The position numbers and the translations under genes are program-made. Positions 16,691-26,526 of a DNA stretch of 64,000 nucleotides are shown here, piece after piece. Location: contig JAGATN010000003.1 of the NCBI GenBank assembly GCA_017621225.1, positions 1 to 64,000 of the forward strand, read 5' to 3'. The stretch's first letter is position 1, and each line of letters opens with the position of its first letter. This DNA is from Muribaculaceae bacterium (lineage in GTDB: Bacteria > Bacteroidota > Bacteroidia > Bacteroidales > Muribaculaceae). The notes under the pieces are model-generated. The model did no database searches, had not been told where the DNA came from, and saw nothing but the letters and a program-made list of their open reading frames with translations.

Positions 16691-17560
16691 TTACAGACTT
16701 TCGTAAGATACGGAAAAAGTATCGCCGTTCGAAACGTCGCCCGACCGCAACCCTTTCAACAGCCAACGCTGCCGCTGCTCCGAGGTGCCGTGGTTGAACG
16801 ATTCGGGTATGGCATAGCCTTGAGCCTTGCGCTGCAAATAATCGTCGCCTATCTTCTGAGCCGTCTGCACGGCCTCCTCTATGTCGCCCTCCTCGAGCGA
16901 CCCGAACCGTTCGTTATCATGTTTGGCCCACACGCCGGCAAGATAATCGGCCTGCAATTCGAGACGCACGCTGATGCGATTGGACTGCGCTTCCGGCAGC
17001 CGGCTCATCTGCGTATGGGCGTCGTCGAGTATGCCGAGCAGATACTGCACGTGGTGCCCCACTTCGTGGGCTATCACGTAAGCATAGGCAAAGTCGCCGT
17101 CGGCGCCGAGAGTGCGCCGCATGTCCTTGAAAAACGAGAGATCGAGATATACCGTCTGATCGGCCGAACAATAAAACGGCCCCATCGCGGCCTGCCCGTT
17201 GCCGCACGCCGTGGGAGTAGAGCCGGTATAGAGCACCAGTTTGGGTGGTTCGTACTCCATGCCCATGCGGTTGAACTGTTCGGTCCATACATCCTCGGTG
17301 CCCGCGAGTATCTGACTTGAGAATCGTGCCAGCTCCTCATCCTCGGGGGTAGGCACGTAATCGGCGCCCTGAGTGCCGGAGGTCAACATATTTCCGGCTC
17401 CTTGGGTTAACACGTCGAGCGGATTGCCACCCGATATCCAGGCTATCAGAGCGGCTATTATTATGCCGCCTATGCCTCCGGCCAATGTGGTTGTACGCCG
17501 TCCTCGACTGCCGCGTCTATCGTCCACATTGCTGCTTTGACGTCGTCCGTTGAGTTTCAT
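16691..17560 (-). CDS. Neutral zinc metallopeptidase (YpfJ/KPN_02809 family), membrane anchored
   Basis: The 289-residue protein belongs to the YpfJ family of putative neutral zinc metallopeptidases. It has an Arg-rich cytoplasmic N-terminus, one membrane helix (about 25-43), then a domain with the zinc motif HEVGHH at residues 165-170 and the downstream acidic motif RLELQADYLAGVWA that should supply the third ligand. The substrate is unknown. It follows murI by 12 bases and is probably co-transcribed with it. It converges on comF with 25 bases between stops. Confidence 0.88.
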   Translation of the reverse strand: MKLNGRRQSSNVDDRRGSRGRRTTTLAGGIGGIIIAALIAWISGGNPLDVLTQGAGNMLTSGTQGADYVPTPEDEELARFSSQILAGTEDVWTEQFNRMGMEYEPPKLVLYTGSTPTACGNGQAAMGPFYCSADQTVYLDLSFFKDMRRTLGADGDFAYAYVIAHEVGHHVQYLLGILDDAHTQMSRLPEAQSNRISVRLELQADYLAGVWAKHDNERFGSLEEGDIEEAVQTAQKIGDDYLQRKAQGYAIPESFNHGTSEQRQRWLLKGLRSGDVSNGDTFSVSYESL

Positions 17561-17572
17561 AGTTACGATAGT

Positions 17573-18430
17573 TTAAAGATCTATATGGTCAACTTTCACC
17601 GATTCCGAGAGGAACACATTGGCGAGGTCGGTGAATTTTTCAGGATTTTCGGTGGTAAGATAACGACATTCGCCTCCCCGCGAACATCTTGAAGCCATTT
17701 CGGGATGTCGGCGAAGATAGTCGGCCAGGCTCTCGGCCACTATGTCGCCTTGGGTCACCACGCGGATTGCTTCGGGCACCGACTTGCGTATCTTTGGATA
17801 AAGTATGGGATAGTGCGTGCACGCGAGAACAATCGTGTCGATGTCGGGCGACTTTTCCAGCAGTTCCGACACATACTTTTCGACGAAATAGTCGGCTCCG
17901 GGCTTTTCGGCCTCGTGATTTTCTACTAAGGGCACCCACATCGGGCAAGCCTGCGAAACGGTTGAGAACTGCGGATAGAGCTTGGATATTTCCATGTCGT
18001 AACTCCGGCTCGACACCGTACCCGACGTGCCCAGTACGCCCACTTTTCCCGATTTCGAAATGGAGCCTATCGCTTCGACCGTGGGGCGAATAACGCCCAG
18101 CACCCTACGCGACGGATCGATGGCAGGCAAATCATTCTGCTGTATGGTTCGCAATGCCTTTGCCGATGCCGTGTTGCAAGCCAGTATCACGAGCCTGCAT
18201 CCGCGCGAAAACAGATATTGCACGGCTTCGAGCGTAAATCGATACACCACGTCAAACGAGCGCGTGCCATAAGGAGCGCGCGCGTTGTCGCCGAGATAAA
18301 GATAATCGTACTCGGGGAGCCTGCGCCTTATCTCACGCAATATCGTCAGACCACCGTAACCGGAGTCGAACACTCCGATGGGGCCGCACTGGTCGCTATA
18401 TTCATCCATCATATGATTGATAACCGGCAT
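17573..18430 (-). CDS. murI: Glutamate racemase
   Basis: MurI makes D-glutamate for peptidoglycan. The 285-residue protein has the expected two catalytic cysteines, Cys85 (VILACNTASA) and Cys204 (VLACTHYPIL), and the N-terminal motif IGVFDSGYGGLTILREI with the conserved Asp and Ser. The ATG at 18428-18430 is used; a second ATG 18 bases in is also possible. It follows the skp pair at the end of the outer-membrane biogenesis cluster, but a terminator lies in between. Confidence 0.95.
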   Translation of the reverse strand: MPVINHMMDEYSDQCGPIGVFDSGYGGLTILREIRRRLPEYDYLYLGDNARAPYGTRSFDVVYRFTLEAVQYLFSRGCRLVILACNTASAKALRTIQQNDLPAIDPSRRVLGVIRPTVEAIGSISKSGKVGVLGTSGTVSSRSYDMEISKLYPQFSTVSQACPMWVPLVENHEAEKPGADYFVEKYVSELLEKSPDIDTIVLACTHYPILYPKIRKSVPEAIRVVTQGDIVAESLADYLRRHPEMASRCSRGGECRYLTTENPEKFTDLANVFLSESVKVDHIDL

Positions 18431-18463
18431 TGTGCCGATGAAGTTCAGTTATATATCGGTAAA

Positions 18464-18499
18464 CAAAAGAACCCGGATCTTTAAAATAAGACCGGGTTC
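18464..18499 (-). terminator. Intrinsic terminator after the skp genes
   Basis: On the minus strand GAACCCGG (18492-18499) pairs with CCGGGTTC (18469-18476), followed by TTTTGTTT. It sits between the second skp-like gene and murI. Confidence 0.75.
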
Positions 18500-18535
18500 C
18501 ATATAAATTCTTTCAGTTAAAACCGGGCAACCGTA

Positions 18536-19033
18536 TTATTTCATGCCCAATTTAGCCTTTACGAGAGAGGTAACGTCAGTAACGTCAGTGCCTACATAGA
18601 TAGGCATCGTATCTTCAAACAAGAAAGTGAATCCGCCTTCTTTACCAACAGCCTGTATGGCCTGATTGATTTTTTCTCTGATCGGAGCCATCAACTGCAT
18701 TTCCTGACGCTGAAGATCTTCCATCGAAGTCTTACGGAATTGCTGAATGCGCGTATCCTTGTCCTGAAGTTCGGCGATGCGACGATCCTTTATGGTTTGG
18801 GGTGTCGTTTCATCAAGTTTCTGAAGTTCGGCATAAAGTTTGTCGAATTCTTCGCGAAGCACATTGAATTCGTCCTCATACTTTTTAGACGAAGCCTCAA
18901 GCGCGGCCTGCACTTCTTTGATTTCAGGCATTTCGCTCATAAGGGTTTCAGTGTGTATTACACCAAATTTAGCTTGCGCAAAGCCAAAAGAGGGAATCGC
19001 AATCAATATTGCGAGAAGTAGCTTTTTAATCAT
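18536..19033 (-). CDS. OmpH/Skp family periplasmic chaperone (second copy)
   Basis: Skp/OmpH proteins hold unfolded outer-membrane proteins in the periplasm before BamA inserts them. The 165-residue product has a signal peptide (MIKKLLLAILIAIPSFGFAQ) and a long charged coiled-coil region (about 40-120), followed by a C-terminal segment matching the family (AIQAVGKEGGFTFLFED). It is a paralogue of the gene just upstream. A -7 element in the 67-base gap between the two may allow separate expression. Confidence 0.9.
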   Translation of the reverse strand: MIKKLLLAILIAIPSFGFAQAKFGVIHTETLMSEMPEIKEVQAALEASSKKYEDEFNVLREEFDKLYAELQKLDETTPQTIKDRRIAELQDKDTRIQQFRKTSMEDLQRQEMQLMAPIREKINQAIQAVGKEGGFTFLFEDTMPIYVGTDVTDVTSLVKAKLGMK

Positions 19034-19086
19034 ATGATCAAATGTTTAAAATTTCGATGTGAATTAATTAATTTTAATTACAAGTG

Positions 19087-19094
19087 CAAAGATA
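19087..19094 (-). promoter_or_regulatory. Possible internal -7 element between the two skp genes
   Basis: TATCTTTG on the minus strand fits TAnnTTTG and lies 54 bases before the second skp-like ATG. No -33 match is seen. Confidence 0.4.
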
Positions 19095-19100
19095 ATTCAT

Positions 19101-19616
19101 TTAATTGGAATATCCTAAAATCTTTAGCACCTCATTGCTTATATCAATTGTGGGCGATGCGAAAATAATGTCGACCGACGATGCCCTGTCAAATATGCAC
19201 TGATACTGATAACGTTCGGCTACGGCCTTTATGGCATTGTAGACATCGTCCTGAATGGGTTGCATCAACGCCACTCTCTTTTTATACAGTTCGCCTTCGG
19301 GGCCAAAATATTTATTGCGCAATTCAACGGCAGCCTTTTCCTTGGCCACTACGTCGGCTTCGCGCTTTTTCTTCTGTTCGTCAGTCAGGAACACCATGTT
19401 GGCCTGATAGTCCTTATACATATTCTGAGCTTCCTGCGACACGGCTTCGACTTCCTTCTGCCATTTCTGCGACATCTGATCAAGCTGTTCGTTGGCTATC
19501 TCGTATGCAGGGATGTTGCCCAACACATATTCCATGTCAACGAGGGCAAACTTCTGAGCCGACATGGCAAATGCCGACATTACTAACGCTACCAATAATA
19601 TTGCCGTTTTTTTCAT
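19101..19616 (-). CDS. OmpH/Skp family periplasmic chaperone (first copy)
   Basis: 171-residue Skp-like chaperone: signal peptide (MKKTAILLVALVMSAFAMSA), the usual start of the mature chain QKFALVDMEYVLGNIPAY, a coiled-coil with many Glu/Lys/Gln (about 45-125) and a C-terminal segment DNVYNAIKAVAERYQYQ-like. It follows bamA by 75 bases, the standard Bacteroidales order, and should work with BamA in barrel assembly. Confidence 0.92.
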   Translation of the reverse strand: MKKTAILLVALVMSAFAMSAQKFALVDMEYVLGNIPAYEIANEQLDQMSQKWQKEVEAVSQEAQNMYKDYQANMVFLTDEQKKKREADVVAKEKAAVELRNKYFGPEGELYKKRVALMQPIQDDVYNAIKAVAERYQYQCIFDRASSVDIIFASPTIDISNEVLKILGYSN

Positions 19617-19691
19617 AACTCTTTGCTTTTATTGTTTAATTATACGACACTGAGCGGCCAAAAAAGTTTAATACCAATATATTAATTATTG

Positions 19692-22331
19692 TTAGAACTC
19701 CTGACCGAGGATGAAGTGGAAGTGACTGCCGCCACGTTCGCCATAAACGCGGTCGAAACCATATGCCCAGTCAATACCCATCATACCCACCATCGGGAGG
19801 AAGATGCGGACACCGACGCCGGCACTACGCTTGAGGTCGAACGGAGCAAAATTCTTCACCGAAGTCCATGCATTACCGCCTTCCATGAATGCCAGACCAT
19901 AGATGGTGGTGGTGGGCTGCAACAGGAACGGGAAGTGAAGCTCGGCGCCAAATCGGGTGTAAGCATAACCTTCACGACGATATGGGGTCAATGCGCCGTT
20001 GTCATATCCGCGCAATGCAATGGTTTCGGTTGCATATGTGTATGATCCGCTCATACCGTCGCCACCTACGTAGAACGTTTCGAACGGCGAACGGAGATAC
20101 TTGTTGTAGCTGCCGAGCAAACCGAAGTCGGCACGGGTCATGAGCACGAGCGTGTAATCGGCATACGGATTGGTGAGCGGAGTGTACGTGCGCGAATTGA
20201 ATCGGAGTTTCCAGTATTCGATCCAACGATACATCTGCTTCTTTGATTCGGTGGTGTTTTCTTCCGAGAGCTTCTTCCAATTCTTCTTGCCGAACAGCGA
20301 AGCCGGGGGCGTTGCGTGCAAGCTCAACGAGAACACCGAACCGCGACGAGTGTAGAGCGGGTTGTCGGTACTGTTGCGCGAGAGCGTGAATCCGAGCACG
20401 AGCGAATTTGCCGAACCGTTGCTCATTTCAAACAGGTAATCCCAGTTTTTCAGATAATACAAGTTGTACGACAATTCTGTCTGGAACGTGAAGTAGTCGT
20501 CAGGCCAATTCAAACGTTTTCCGAATCCGGCCGTTATGCCCACCATCTGCAACACCTTGTTGGGGTCATATGCATTCTGGAAATTATAACCGAGACCCGA
20601 GCCATATCCGTAAGCCGAGCCATAACCGTAATCCCATGCCGAATTCATCCAGTTGTTGTTGTAGTACGATGAGTTCACACCGGTCTGACGGCTATAATAA
20701 GCCGACAACGAAAGCGAGTTGGGTCGCTTGCCGCCAAACCACGGATCGAGGAACGACACGCTGTAAGCCTGATAGTATCGGGCATTGGTCTGCGCCGATA
20801 TGGTGAATGTCTGTCCTTCGCCTTGCGGTATCAAACCTTTGTAAGAGCTCGGATGAAGCAAATTCTTTATGGAGAAGTTGGTAAACTTCAACGCGAGTTT
20901 TCCGATGATACCTGTCTGGCCCCAACCCATCGAGAACTCGATCTGGTCGTTAGCCTTCGATTCGAGGTTGAATATAATGTCGACTGTTCCGTTATTGTCG
21001 TCGAGTTCGGGATGCACGTCGAGGTTTTCGGGATTAAAGTGACCGGTCTGCGCTATTTCACGTACCGAACGAACGAGGTCGCTCTTGTTGAACAGCTGTC
21101 CGGGGCGCACATGCAATTCACGACGTATCACATTTTCATACAGGCGGTCATTTCCGTTGATGATTATGTTGTTGATATAAGTCAATGGGCCTTCCGACAA
21201 TCGAATTTCAAGGTCGATCGAGTCGCCGTCGATTCGCGTTTCGAACGGAATCACCTGCGCGAACATATATCCGTTATCCTGATAAGCGCTCTTTACGCCG
21301 TCATCATCATCCTCAAGACGCTTGTCGAGCAATTTCTGATTGTACGGATCGCCCGGCTTCATGTCGAGGAGCGTGTTCAGCGTTTCAGTGGGGAACACCG
21401 TGTTGCCCACCCACGAAATGTCGCTTATGAAATATTTGCGGCCTTCTTCGAGATCGAGATATACGTCGACCGATTTTTCATCATAGGGCACCACGCTGTC
21501 TTTAAGTATCTTGGCATCGCGATAACCTTTTTCGTTATATTTTTCGATTATGCGCTTCTTGTCATCTTCATAATCCGACTCTACGAATTTCTTCTGCTTG
21601 AAAAGGTTGGCGAGCTTACCTTTTTCGTTGGTTTTCTTCATTGCCTTTTTAATGGCACCGTCGCTCATCACCTCGTTTCCGTCAATGTAAATCTTGTGCA
21701 CTTTTACCTTGTCGTGCTTGTCGACGTTAATGTCAACGATCACTTCATTGTGTGCCGACAGGTTTTCGCGCAACACGATGTTTACGTCGGCATTTCCGAA
21801 GCCCTTATCCTTAAAATACTTCTTGACGATGGCCACGGCGCGGTTCTGAAGATTTTGCGTTATCTGGTTGCCGGGAAACAGCTGCGACCGTAGCATCTCC
21901 TTGAGATCGTCGCGCTCGCTTTTGCGCATGCCGTTATAGTTTATTTCGGATATTCGCGGCGAGTTGCGCACCGTGATGGTGAGCCACACCTTGTCGCCCG
22001 CAATCTTATCGACCGATATCGCCACGTTGGCAAACAAACCTTGCGACCACAGACGCTTGGACGCATATTTGATTTCATCGCCGGGAATTTCGACCTTGTC
22101 GCCGACATGCAATCCCGAATAATTTACTATCAGTTCATCCTCATAATTATCGGCACCTTTCACGTTTATACCTGCTATTTCGTAAGTACGCGGAAAGCCC
22201 GAAAACATTATTTTAGGATTATAGATAGTGTCGACAGGGGTCTGTGCAACCGTCGTGATACACGATGCAAGCACCAAAACCGATAATGTTAGAAGTAGTT
22301 TATGACGCATAACGTAGTCGAATGATTTCAT
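19692..22331 (-). CDS. bamA: Outer membrane protein assembly factor BamA
   Basis: BamA folds and inserts beta-barrel proteins in the outer membrane. The 879-residue protein has an N-terminal signal, a series of POTRA domains (about 50-450, for example [23 protein letters not shown] and [23 protein letters not shown]) and a C-terminal barrel with the Bacteroidota-typical Tyr/Gly/Asn-rich loops (about 520-650), ending in F (ILGQEF), the outer-membrane sorting signal. The ATG overlaps the uppS stop by 4 bases; an ATG seven codons later would give a cleaner signal peptide. Confidence 0.96.
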   Translation of the reverse strand: MKSFDYVMRHKLLLTLSVLVLASCITTVAQTPVDTIYNPKIMFSGFPRTYEIAGINVKGADNYEDELIVNYSGLHVGDKVEIPGDEIKYASKRLWSQGLFANVAISVDKIAGDKVWLTITVRNSPRISEINYNGMRKSERDDLKEMLRSQLFPGNQITQNLQNRAVAIVKKYFKDKGFGNADVNIVLRENLSAHNEVIVDINVDKHDKVKVHKIYIDGNEVMSDGAIKKAMKKTNEKGKLANLFKQKKFVESDYEDDKKRIIEKYNEKGYRDAKILKDSVVPYDEKSVDVYLDLEEGRKYFISDISWVGNTVFPTETLNTLLDMKPGDPYNQKLLDKRLEDDDDGVKSAYQDNGYMFAQVIPFETRIDGDSIDLEIRLSEGPLTYINNIIINGNDRLYENVIRRELHVRPGQLFNKSDLVRSVREIAQTGHFNPENLDVHPELDDNNGTVDIIFNLESKANDQIEFSMGWGQTGIIGKLALKFTNFSIKNLLHPSSYKGLIPQGEGQTFTISAQTNARYYQAYSVSFLDPWFGGKRPNSLSLSAYYSRQTGVNSSYYNNNWMNSAWDYGYGSAYGYGSGLGYNFQNAYDPNKVLQMVGITAGFGKRLNWPDDYFTFQTELSYNLYYLKNWDYLFEMSNGSANSLVLGFTLSRNSTDNPLYTRRGSVFSLSLHATPPASLFGKKNWKKLSEENTTESKKQMYRWIEYWKLRFNSRTYTPLTNPYADYTLVLMTRADFGLLGSYNKYLRSPFETFYVGGDGMSGSYTYATETIALRGYDNGALTPYRREGYAYTRFGAELHFPFLLQPTTTIYGLAFMEGGNAWTSVKNFAPFDLKRSAGVGVRIFLPMVGMMGIDWAYGFDRVYGERGGSHFHFILGQEF

Positions 22332-23077
22332 TGGGTTAATTGCTCGGAAGTTCGGCCGAAACGTCGCTCCCTCGATTGATATTCTATGATAGCCCTACAA
22401 AATTGATCTTTGTCAAAGTCGGGCCAAAAGGTCTGTGTAACATAAATTTCGGCATAAGCGATCTGCCATAGCAGAAAATTGCTCACGCGCACGTCGCCTC
22501 CGGTACGTATCAGCAAATCCGGATCGGGCATGCCCGCCGTAGAGAGGTAACGGCCGACCGTTTCGTCATTGATGTCGGCAACCGATATTTCATTTGCCAC
22601 GGCATCGGCGGCGATGCGCCGACAAGCCTCGGTTATTTCCCAACGGGATGAATAACTGAGAGCCAAAGTCAATACCAGACCGGTGCAATGGGCCGTGTCA
22701 TCCATGCACCGTGTCAGACGCTCATAAGCGGCAGCCGGCATACGGCTGAAGTCGCCTATCATGTTCAGTCTGACATTGTTTTTTATCAAATCGGCCGTTT
22801 CACGCTCGATAGCCACCACTATCAGGTGCATGAGCATATCGACCTCGGCTTGCGGACGATTCCAGTTTTCGGTAGAGAATGCATACAGCGTCAGATAGTC
22901 GATGCCTACCTGCGATGCTATTTCGGTTATCTTACGCACCGTATTGACTCCCTCGACATGACCGGCCGAGCGCTCCATATTGCGCATTTTTGCCCAACGC
23001 CCGTTGCCATCCATTATTATGGCCACGTGCTTGGGGAGCCTTGCCTTGTCAATTTCTTCGATCAGTGTGGTTGTCAT
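22328..23077 (-). CDS. uppS: Isoprenyl (undecaprenyl diphosphate) synthase
   Basis: UppS condenses farnesyl diphosphate with isopentenyl diphosphate to make the C55 lipid carrier for wall and O-antigen synthesis. The 249-residue product carries the cis-prenyltransferase signature [17 protein letters not shown] with catalytic Asp23, [12 protein letters not shown], and the C-terminal [18 protein letters not shown]. Length is normal. It lies 22 bases after the DUF6089 gene and overlaps bamA. Confidence 0.96.
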   Translation of the reverse strand: MTTTLIEEIDKARLPKHVAIIMDGNGRWAKMRNMERSAGHVEGVNTVRKITEIASQVGIDYLTLYAFSTENWNRPQAEVDMLMHLIVVAIERETADLIKNNVRLNMIGDFSRMPAAAYERLTRCMDDTAHCTGLVLTLALSYSSRWEITEACRRIAADAVANEISVADINDETVGRYLSTAGMPDPDLLIRTGGDVRVSNFLLWQIAYAEIYVTQTFWPDFDKDQFCRAIIEYQSRERRFGRTSEQLTQ

Positions 23078-23099
23078 ATCTCAGTGCCGCATTAAAAAG

Positions 23100-23792
23100 T
23101 CAGTTAATTCTATTGCAAACCGAACACCGTTGTCCGAATTCATACGAAAGCGATACGGACAGCGCCGAATACCAGTCGGTATTCTTAATGAACGAACTTT
23201 TAATTCCGTACGGATCATCGAGGCTTTCACCGTCGATTTTGTCGCTAAACGTTTTCGTCATCGAAAACTCTACCGACAAGTTCAATCGACGAGTCATCTT
23301 ATACTTAACGCCTGCCGACAACGGTATCACCGGCGAAAAAGAGGATGCCCCGTCGCAGTTTATCATCGAAACACCTACGCCTACCGACACGAAAGGCGAC
23401 CATCGGCTAAGCGACTTATAAGCCTCGCCCATGCCATATGGCAAAAAATTGCATTCGCCCCGCACGCTGAACTCGCCCACGGTTGAGCGGAACGAATATT
23501 CGGCATTATCAGGATACACATTGTCGAAATCGGCCGTGTTGCCCGACAACGTGGAAACCGACATCTGCCCACGCATGGCCCAGCGCTCATTGAAATTATA
23601 TCGTGCCAAACCGCCAAACATCACGCCCGGACGACGAAACGGATTCGATCCGCCGGCATCGCCCAGATAACCGCTCATACCCAATACGGCTCCCGCATCC
23701 CACATATATGGGTCTTCGGCCTTTACCTCCGAAGGCGAAACAATGGTTGTGAGAGCGAACGTAATCATCGATATGACAATGTATGGTTTCAA
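23100..23792 (-). CDS. Outer-membrane beta-barrel protein (DUF6089-like)
   Basis: 230-residue predicted small barrel: a signal peptide followed by alternating hydrophobic/polar strands with Gly and aromatic residues (AGAVLGMSGYLGDAGGSNPF, VSVGVGVSMINCD). The gene order (this gene, uppS, bamA, skp, skp, murI) is the usual Bacteroidales one for DUF6089 proteins, of unknown function. The best start is a TTG at 23790-23792, which gives a full signal peptide with a basic residue; the alternative ATG at 23768 would remove it. Confidence 0.82.
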   Translation of the reverse strand: MKPYIVISMITFALTTIVSPSEVKAEDPYMWDAGAVLGMSGYLGDAGGSNPFRRPGVMFGGLARYNFNERWAMRGQMSVSTLSGNTADFDNVYPDNAEYSFRSTVGEFSVRGECNFLPYGMGEAYKSLSRWSPFVSVGVGVSMINCDGASSFSPVIPLSAGVKYKMTRRLNLSVEFSMTKTFSDKIDGESLDDPYGIKSSFIKNTDWYSALSVSLSYEFGQRCSVCNRIN

Positions 23793-23808
23793 AGTGTTTT
23801 AGATTCTA

Positions 23809-25317
23809 TTACTGCAATGGCTTAAATGAGAGTCGGTTTATAACGCCACGCCAAATGGTGTCGCTAAGAGAGCCTGAAGCCGTATAACCGCCATAAAGGT
23901 AGATGAACGGGCAGTTCCACTGAGTATCGAGATGCGAAATGCGGCTGTCGGCAAAGGTTTCAATCTGCCACCATGCCGGCAAGCGCAAAGAGGGATATTC
24001 GGTCCATCCCGATGCCGAGCGCGACGCTCCCATAACGGTATTCACCACCAATGCCTGCGCGTTGTTGACCTTCTGTATGTATGAGGGAAGCTGCAATAGC
24101 TCGTCGCCCTTTGTCCAGTGCACGCCTCTGTCGCGCGACACATATACAGTGTTGTCGCAACGGCCGTTCTTGTCCAGTCCACCGAGTGCAAACAGCGTAG
24201 GATATTGCTTGGTGACCCAATTTGAATTAGTGCTATACGTATAGTATGAGAACAAAGTCACGTTTGAGCGCGGCTCCATTTGCGTAATCGACACATTGGC
24301 CCATCGTTTTCCGTCATAAGCCCAGGTAGAACCGGTAAGAGAACCCGATGCGGTAGCGCCTCCCACCACGAGCATCCACGGCTCAGCGGCCCACGGCGTA
24401 GAGTAAAGCATCGAAACGCTCGTGCCGGTTATCGGGCAATCGTCGGCTACCGGCGACTCCTCGGTAAACGGATAGGTAGTATGTTGGAAAATGCCTTCGG
24501 CATCTCTGCGGACGCCCAACAGCTTGTCGGAATAATATCCGTAGATATGCGACATTTCCGCGCCGGTATCGCTCCACTGCCCCGACTTATATTCATACAG
24601 GTTGTTGTCAATATCGAGAACATAAAGGGCATCAGCACCTACGGTAAGGGTGTTCACGTTGATGTTTGCCGGAATAGTGCCGTCGGCAAGTGCGTATGAG
24701 GCGAAATCGGGCGTTTCGCTCTTGACGAGAGCCGTTTCCGAACCGTTCGACATCATACAATAGAACGCTCCGTCAAACTCTACCGTACGCTGGCTGCGCG
24801 GAGCGGCGAACACGTCGGGCAAGCGGCGCATGGCCAACTGATTCCAATAGAGCGAATCGGGCTCCATACGATGCACGTTGATCTGTATGGTGTAGGTTTT
24901 CGTCGTCACGCCGTCAAGTGCCACCAACTTAAGCGACACGGGGCCGTGCGAGAAGTCGACGGAATCCTTCGGGTCATCAAGATAGTTTATCAATGAATCG
25001 GAAGTAGTGACACCCGGCACCCTTATTTCAGCAACCGAAACGTAAGGAGAGGTAATCTTAACGGGCACTTTGCCAAGCACAGTGCCCTTTGGCAGCGAAT
25101 CGGCATTATATATGCGCGACGAGGCCAAATCTATCGAAAAGAACACGGAATCAAGATTTTGCAATATCTTGTCGTTCTTCTCCAACGAGAACTCCGTAAC
25201 CATCACATTGGAGATGGTGGTGTCCTCAAGTTCTTCATCCTCAACGGTTGAGTTACATGCGGCAAAGCTGAACAGCAGCGATGCCATCACTATATAGAAT
25301 GATAATTTTCGATTCAT
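23809..25317 (-). CDS. DUF6242-like lipoprotein with Kelch-like repeats
   Basis: 502-residue predicted lipoprotein: hydrophobic signal with a lipobox-like LLFSFAAC and Cys20, then an acidic stretch, an N-terminal domain with the pattern seen in cadherin-like or Ig-like modules (about 35-150) and a C-terminal region of six or so repeated strands with WAY-DGKRW and FALGGLDKNGR motifs resembling a Kelch or beta-propeller. This matches DUF6242 proteins of Bacteroidales, whose role is unknown. It is the first gene before DUF6089-uppS-bamA (16-base gap), so it may share their promoter. Confidence 0.78.
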   Translation of the reverse strand: MNRKLSFYIVMASLLFSFAACNSTVEDEELEDTTISNVMVTEFSLEKNDKILQNLDSVFFSIDLASSRIYNADSLPKGTVLGKVPVKITSPYVSVAEIRVPGVTTSDSLINYLDDPKDSVDFSHGPVSLKLVALDGVTTKTYTIQINVHRMEPDSLYWNQLAMRRLPDVFAAPRSQRTVEFDGAFYCMMSNGSETALVKSETPDFASYALADGTIPANINVNTLTVGADALYVLDIDNNLYEYKSGQWSDTGAEMSHIYGYYSDKLLGVRRDAEGIFQHTTYPFTEESPVADDCPITGTSVSMLYSTPWAAEPWMLVVGGATASGSLTGSTWAYDGKRWANVSITQMEPRSNVTLFSYYTYSTNSNWVTKQYPTLFALGGLDKNGRCDNTVYVSRDRGVHWTKGDELLQLPSYIQKVNNAQALVVNTVMGASRSASGWTEYPSLRLPAWWQIETFADSRISHLDTQWNCPFIYLYGGYTASGSLSDTIWRGVINRLSFKPLQ

Positions 25318-25338
25318 AAAACATTATTTTTCAACGTG

Positions 25339-25346
25339 CAAAGTTA
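25339..25346 (-). promoter_or_regulatory. -7 element upstream of the DUF6242-uppS-bamA operon
   Basis: TAACTTTG on the minus strand, 22 bases before the DUF6242 ATG. A second TAACTTTG lies at 25416-25423. No -33 element is clear for either. Confidence 0.5.
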
Positions 25347-25479
25347 ACAACAATTTCATTAACTCGTCACGCGATATAGTTAAAATTAGTAATAAAGCAA
25401 TCTTTAACGTTGCGTCAAAGTTAGTATTAGAGTGATTATCAAGCTACATCCTCTCGACATTTCAAACGTTTACACCGCT

Positions 25480-26526
25480 TTATACGTCATTTTTAACTCC
25501 GATTATCATATTTTCGGCCAACTTTCTGATTTTATAAGGCGATTGCGGCGGCATGTCGACATGCGCCACGCCATTTTGCCCCAGTGAAAACGGAGCGACT
25601 TCGATGCGCGCCGAATCGTAAGTCGACGAGCTGACGAGCGCGTTTATGATCTCGCTGCCCCCCTCCACGAGCACCGAAGTGATGCCGCACTCATAAAGCC
25701 GCGACAATATGACATCGAGCGAAGCATCGCGGTCGACCGTGATGCACTCCACGTTGGCCGGCAAATCGGCACGCTCAACCGCACTGAAATAAATAATTCG
25801 TCCGCGCGCGAAAACCCGAGCCGTCGGAGCCACGCGCGCGCGGCGATCGATCACCACCTTCGCCGGCTGGCGTCCCGACACATTGCGCACATCGAGTCGC
25901 GGGTCATCGACCATCACCGTGCCGCTTCCCACCATCACGGCGTCATGCAGCGCCCTCAGCCTATGCACCTCGAGAGTCGACTCAGCCGACGAAAACAGCA
26001 TGGGTAATTGCCCCGGAGCCAATCGGCGCGAATCGAGAAATCCGTCGTAGCTCTGCGCCCATTTCAGCGTGACATACGGCCTATGACGGCGATGCGCCGT
26101 CACAAACCGGTCGTTGAGCTTCAGGCATTCCTGTTCAAGAACGCCCACTTTCACCTCTACTCCGGCATTTCTCAACAGTTCCACTCCCCGACCCGACACT
26201 TTGTGAAACGGGTCGAGACAGCCCACCACCACACGCGGTATGCGGCTGTCGATTATAAGCTTGGCGCACGGCGGAGTCTTGCCATAATGCGAACATGGCT
26301 CAAGGGTCACATACATGGTTGAATGCGCAAGCAAATCCTTGTGGGCCACCGATGCCACGGCATTCACCTCGGCATGCCCTTCGCCGCAACGACGATGAAA
26401 CCCTTCGCCTATTATCAGCCCGTCGTGCACTATCACCGCCCCCACCATGGGGTTGGGCGAGGCATATGCCTCGCCACAACGAGCCAATTGCAAGGCTCTG
26501 CGCATATATTTCTCGTCTACTTCCAA
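25480..26526 (-). CDS. ribD: Bifunctional riboflavin deaminase/reductase RibD
   Basis: RibD performs two steps of riboflavin synthesis: deamination of the pyrimidine and reduction of the ribose side chain. The 348-residue protein has the zinc deaminase motif with His51 and Glu53 (HAEVNAV), Cys78 and Cys87 (EPCSHYGKTPPC), then a DHFR-like reductase domain (about 150-348) with VLVEGGSEIINAL. The start is a TTG at 26524-26526, needed to include the conserved DEKYMRRALQLA start; it overlaps the ispG end by 10 bases. The next ATG would remove it. Confidence 0.93.
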   Translation of the reverse strand: MEVDEKYMRRALQLARCGEAYASPNPMVGAVIVHDGLIIGEGFHRRCGEGHAEVNAVASVAHKDLLAHSTMYVTLEPCSHYGKTPPCAKLIIDSRIPRVVVGCLDPFHKVSGRGVELLRNAGVEVKVGVLEQECLKLNDRFVTAHRRHRPYVTLKWAQSYDGFLDSRRLAPGQLPMLFSSAESTLEVHRLRALHDAVMVGSGTVMVDDPRLDVRNVSGRQPAKVVIDRRARVAPTARVFARGRIIYFSAVERADLPANVECITVDRDASLDVILSRLYECGITSVLVEGGSEIINALVSSSTYDSARIEVAPFSLGQNGVAHVDMPPQSPYKIRKLAENMIIGVKNDV

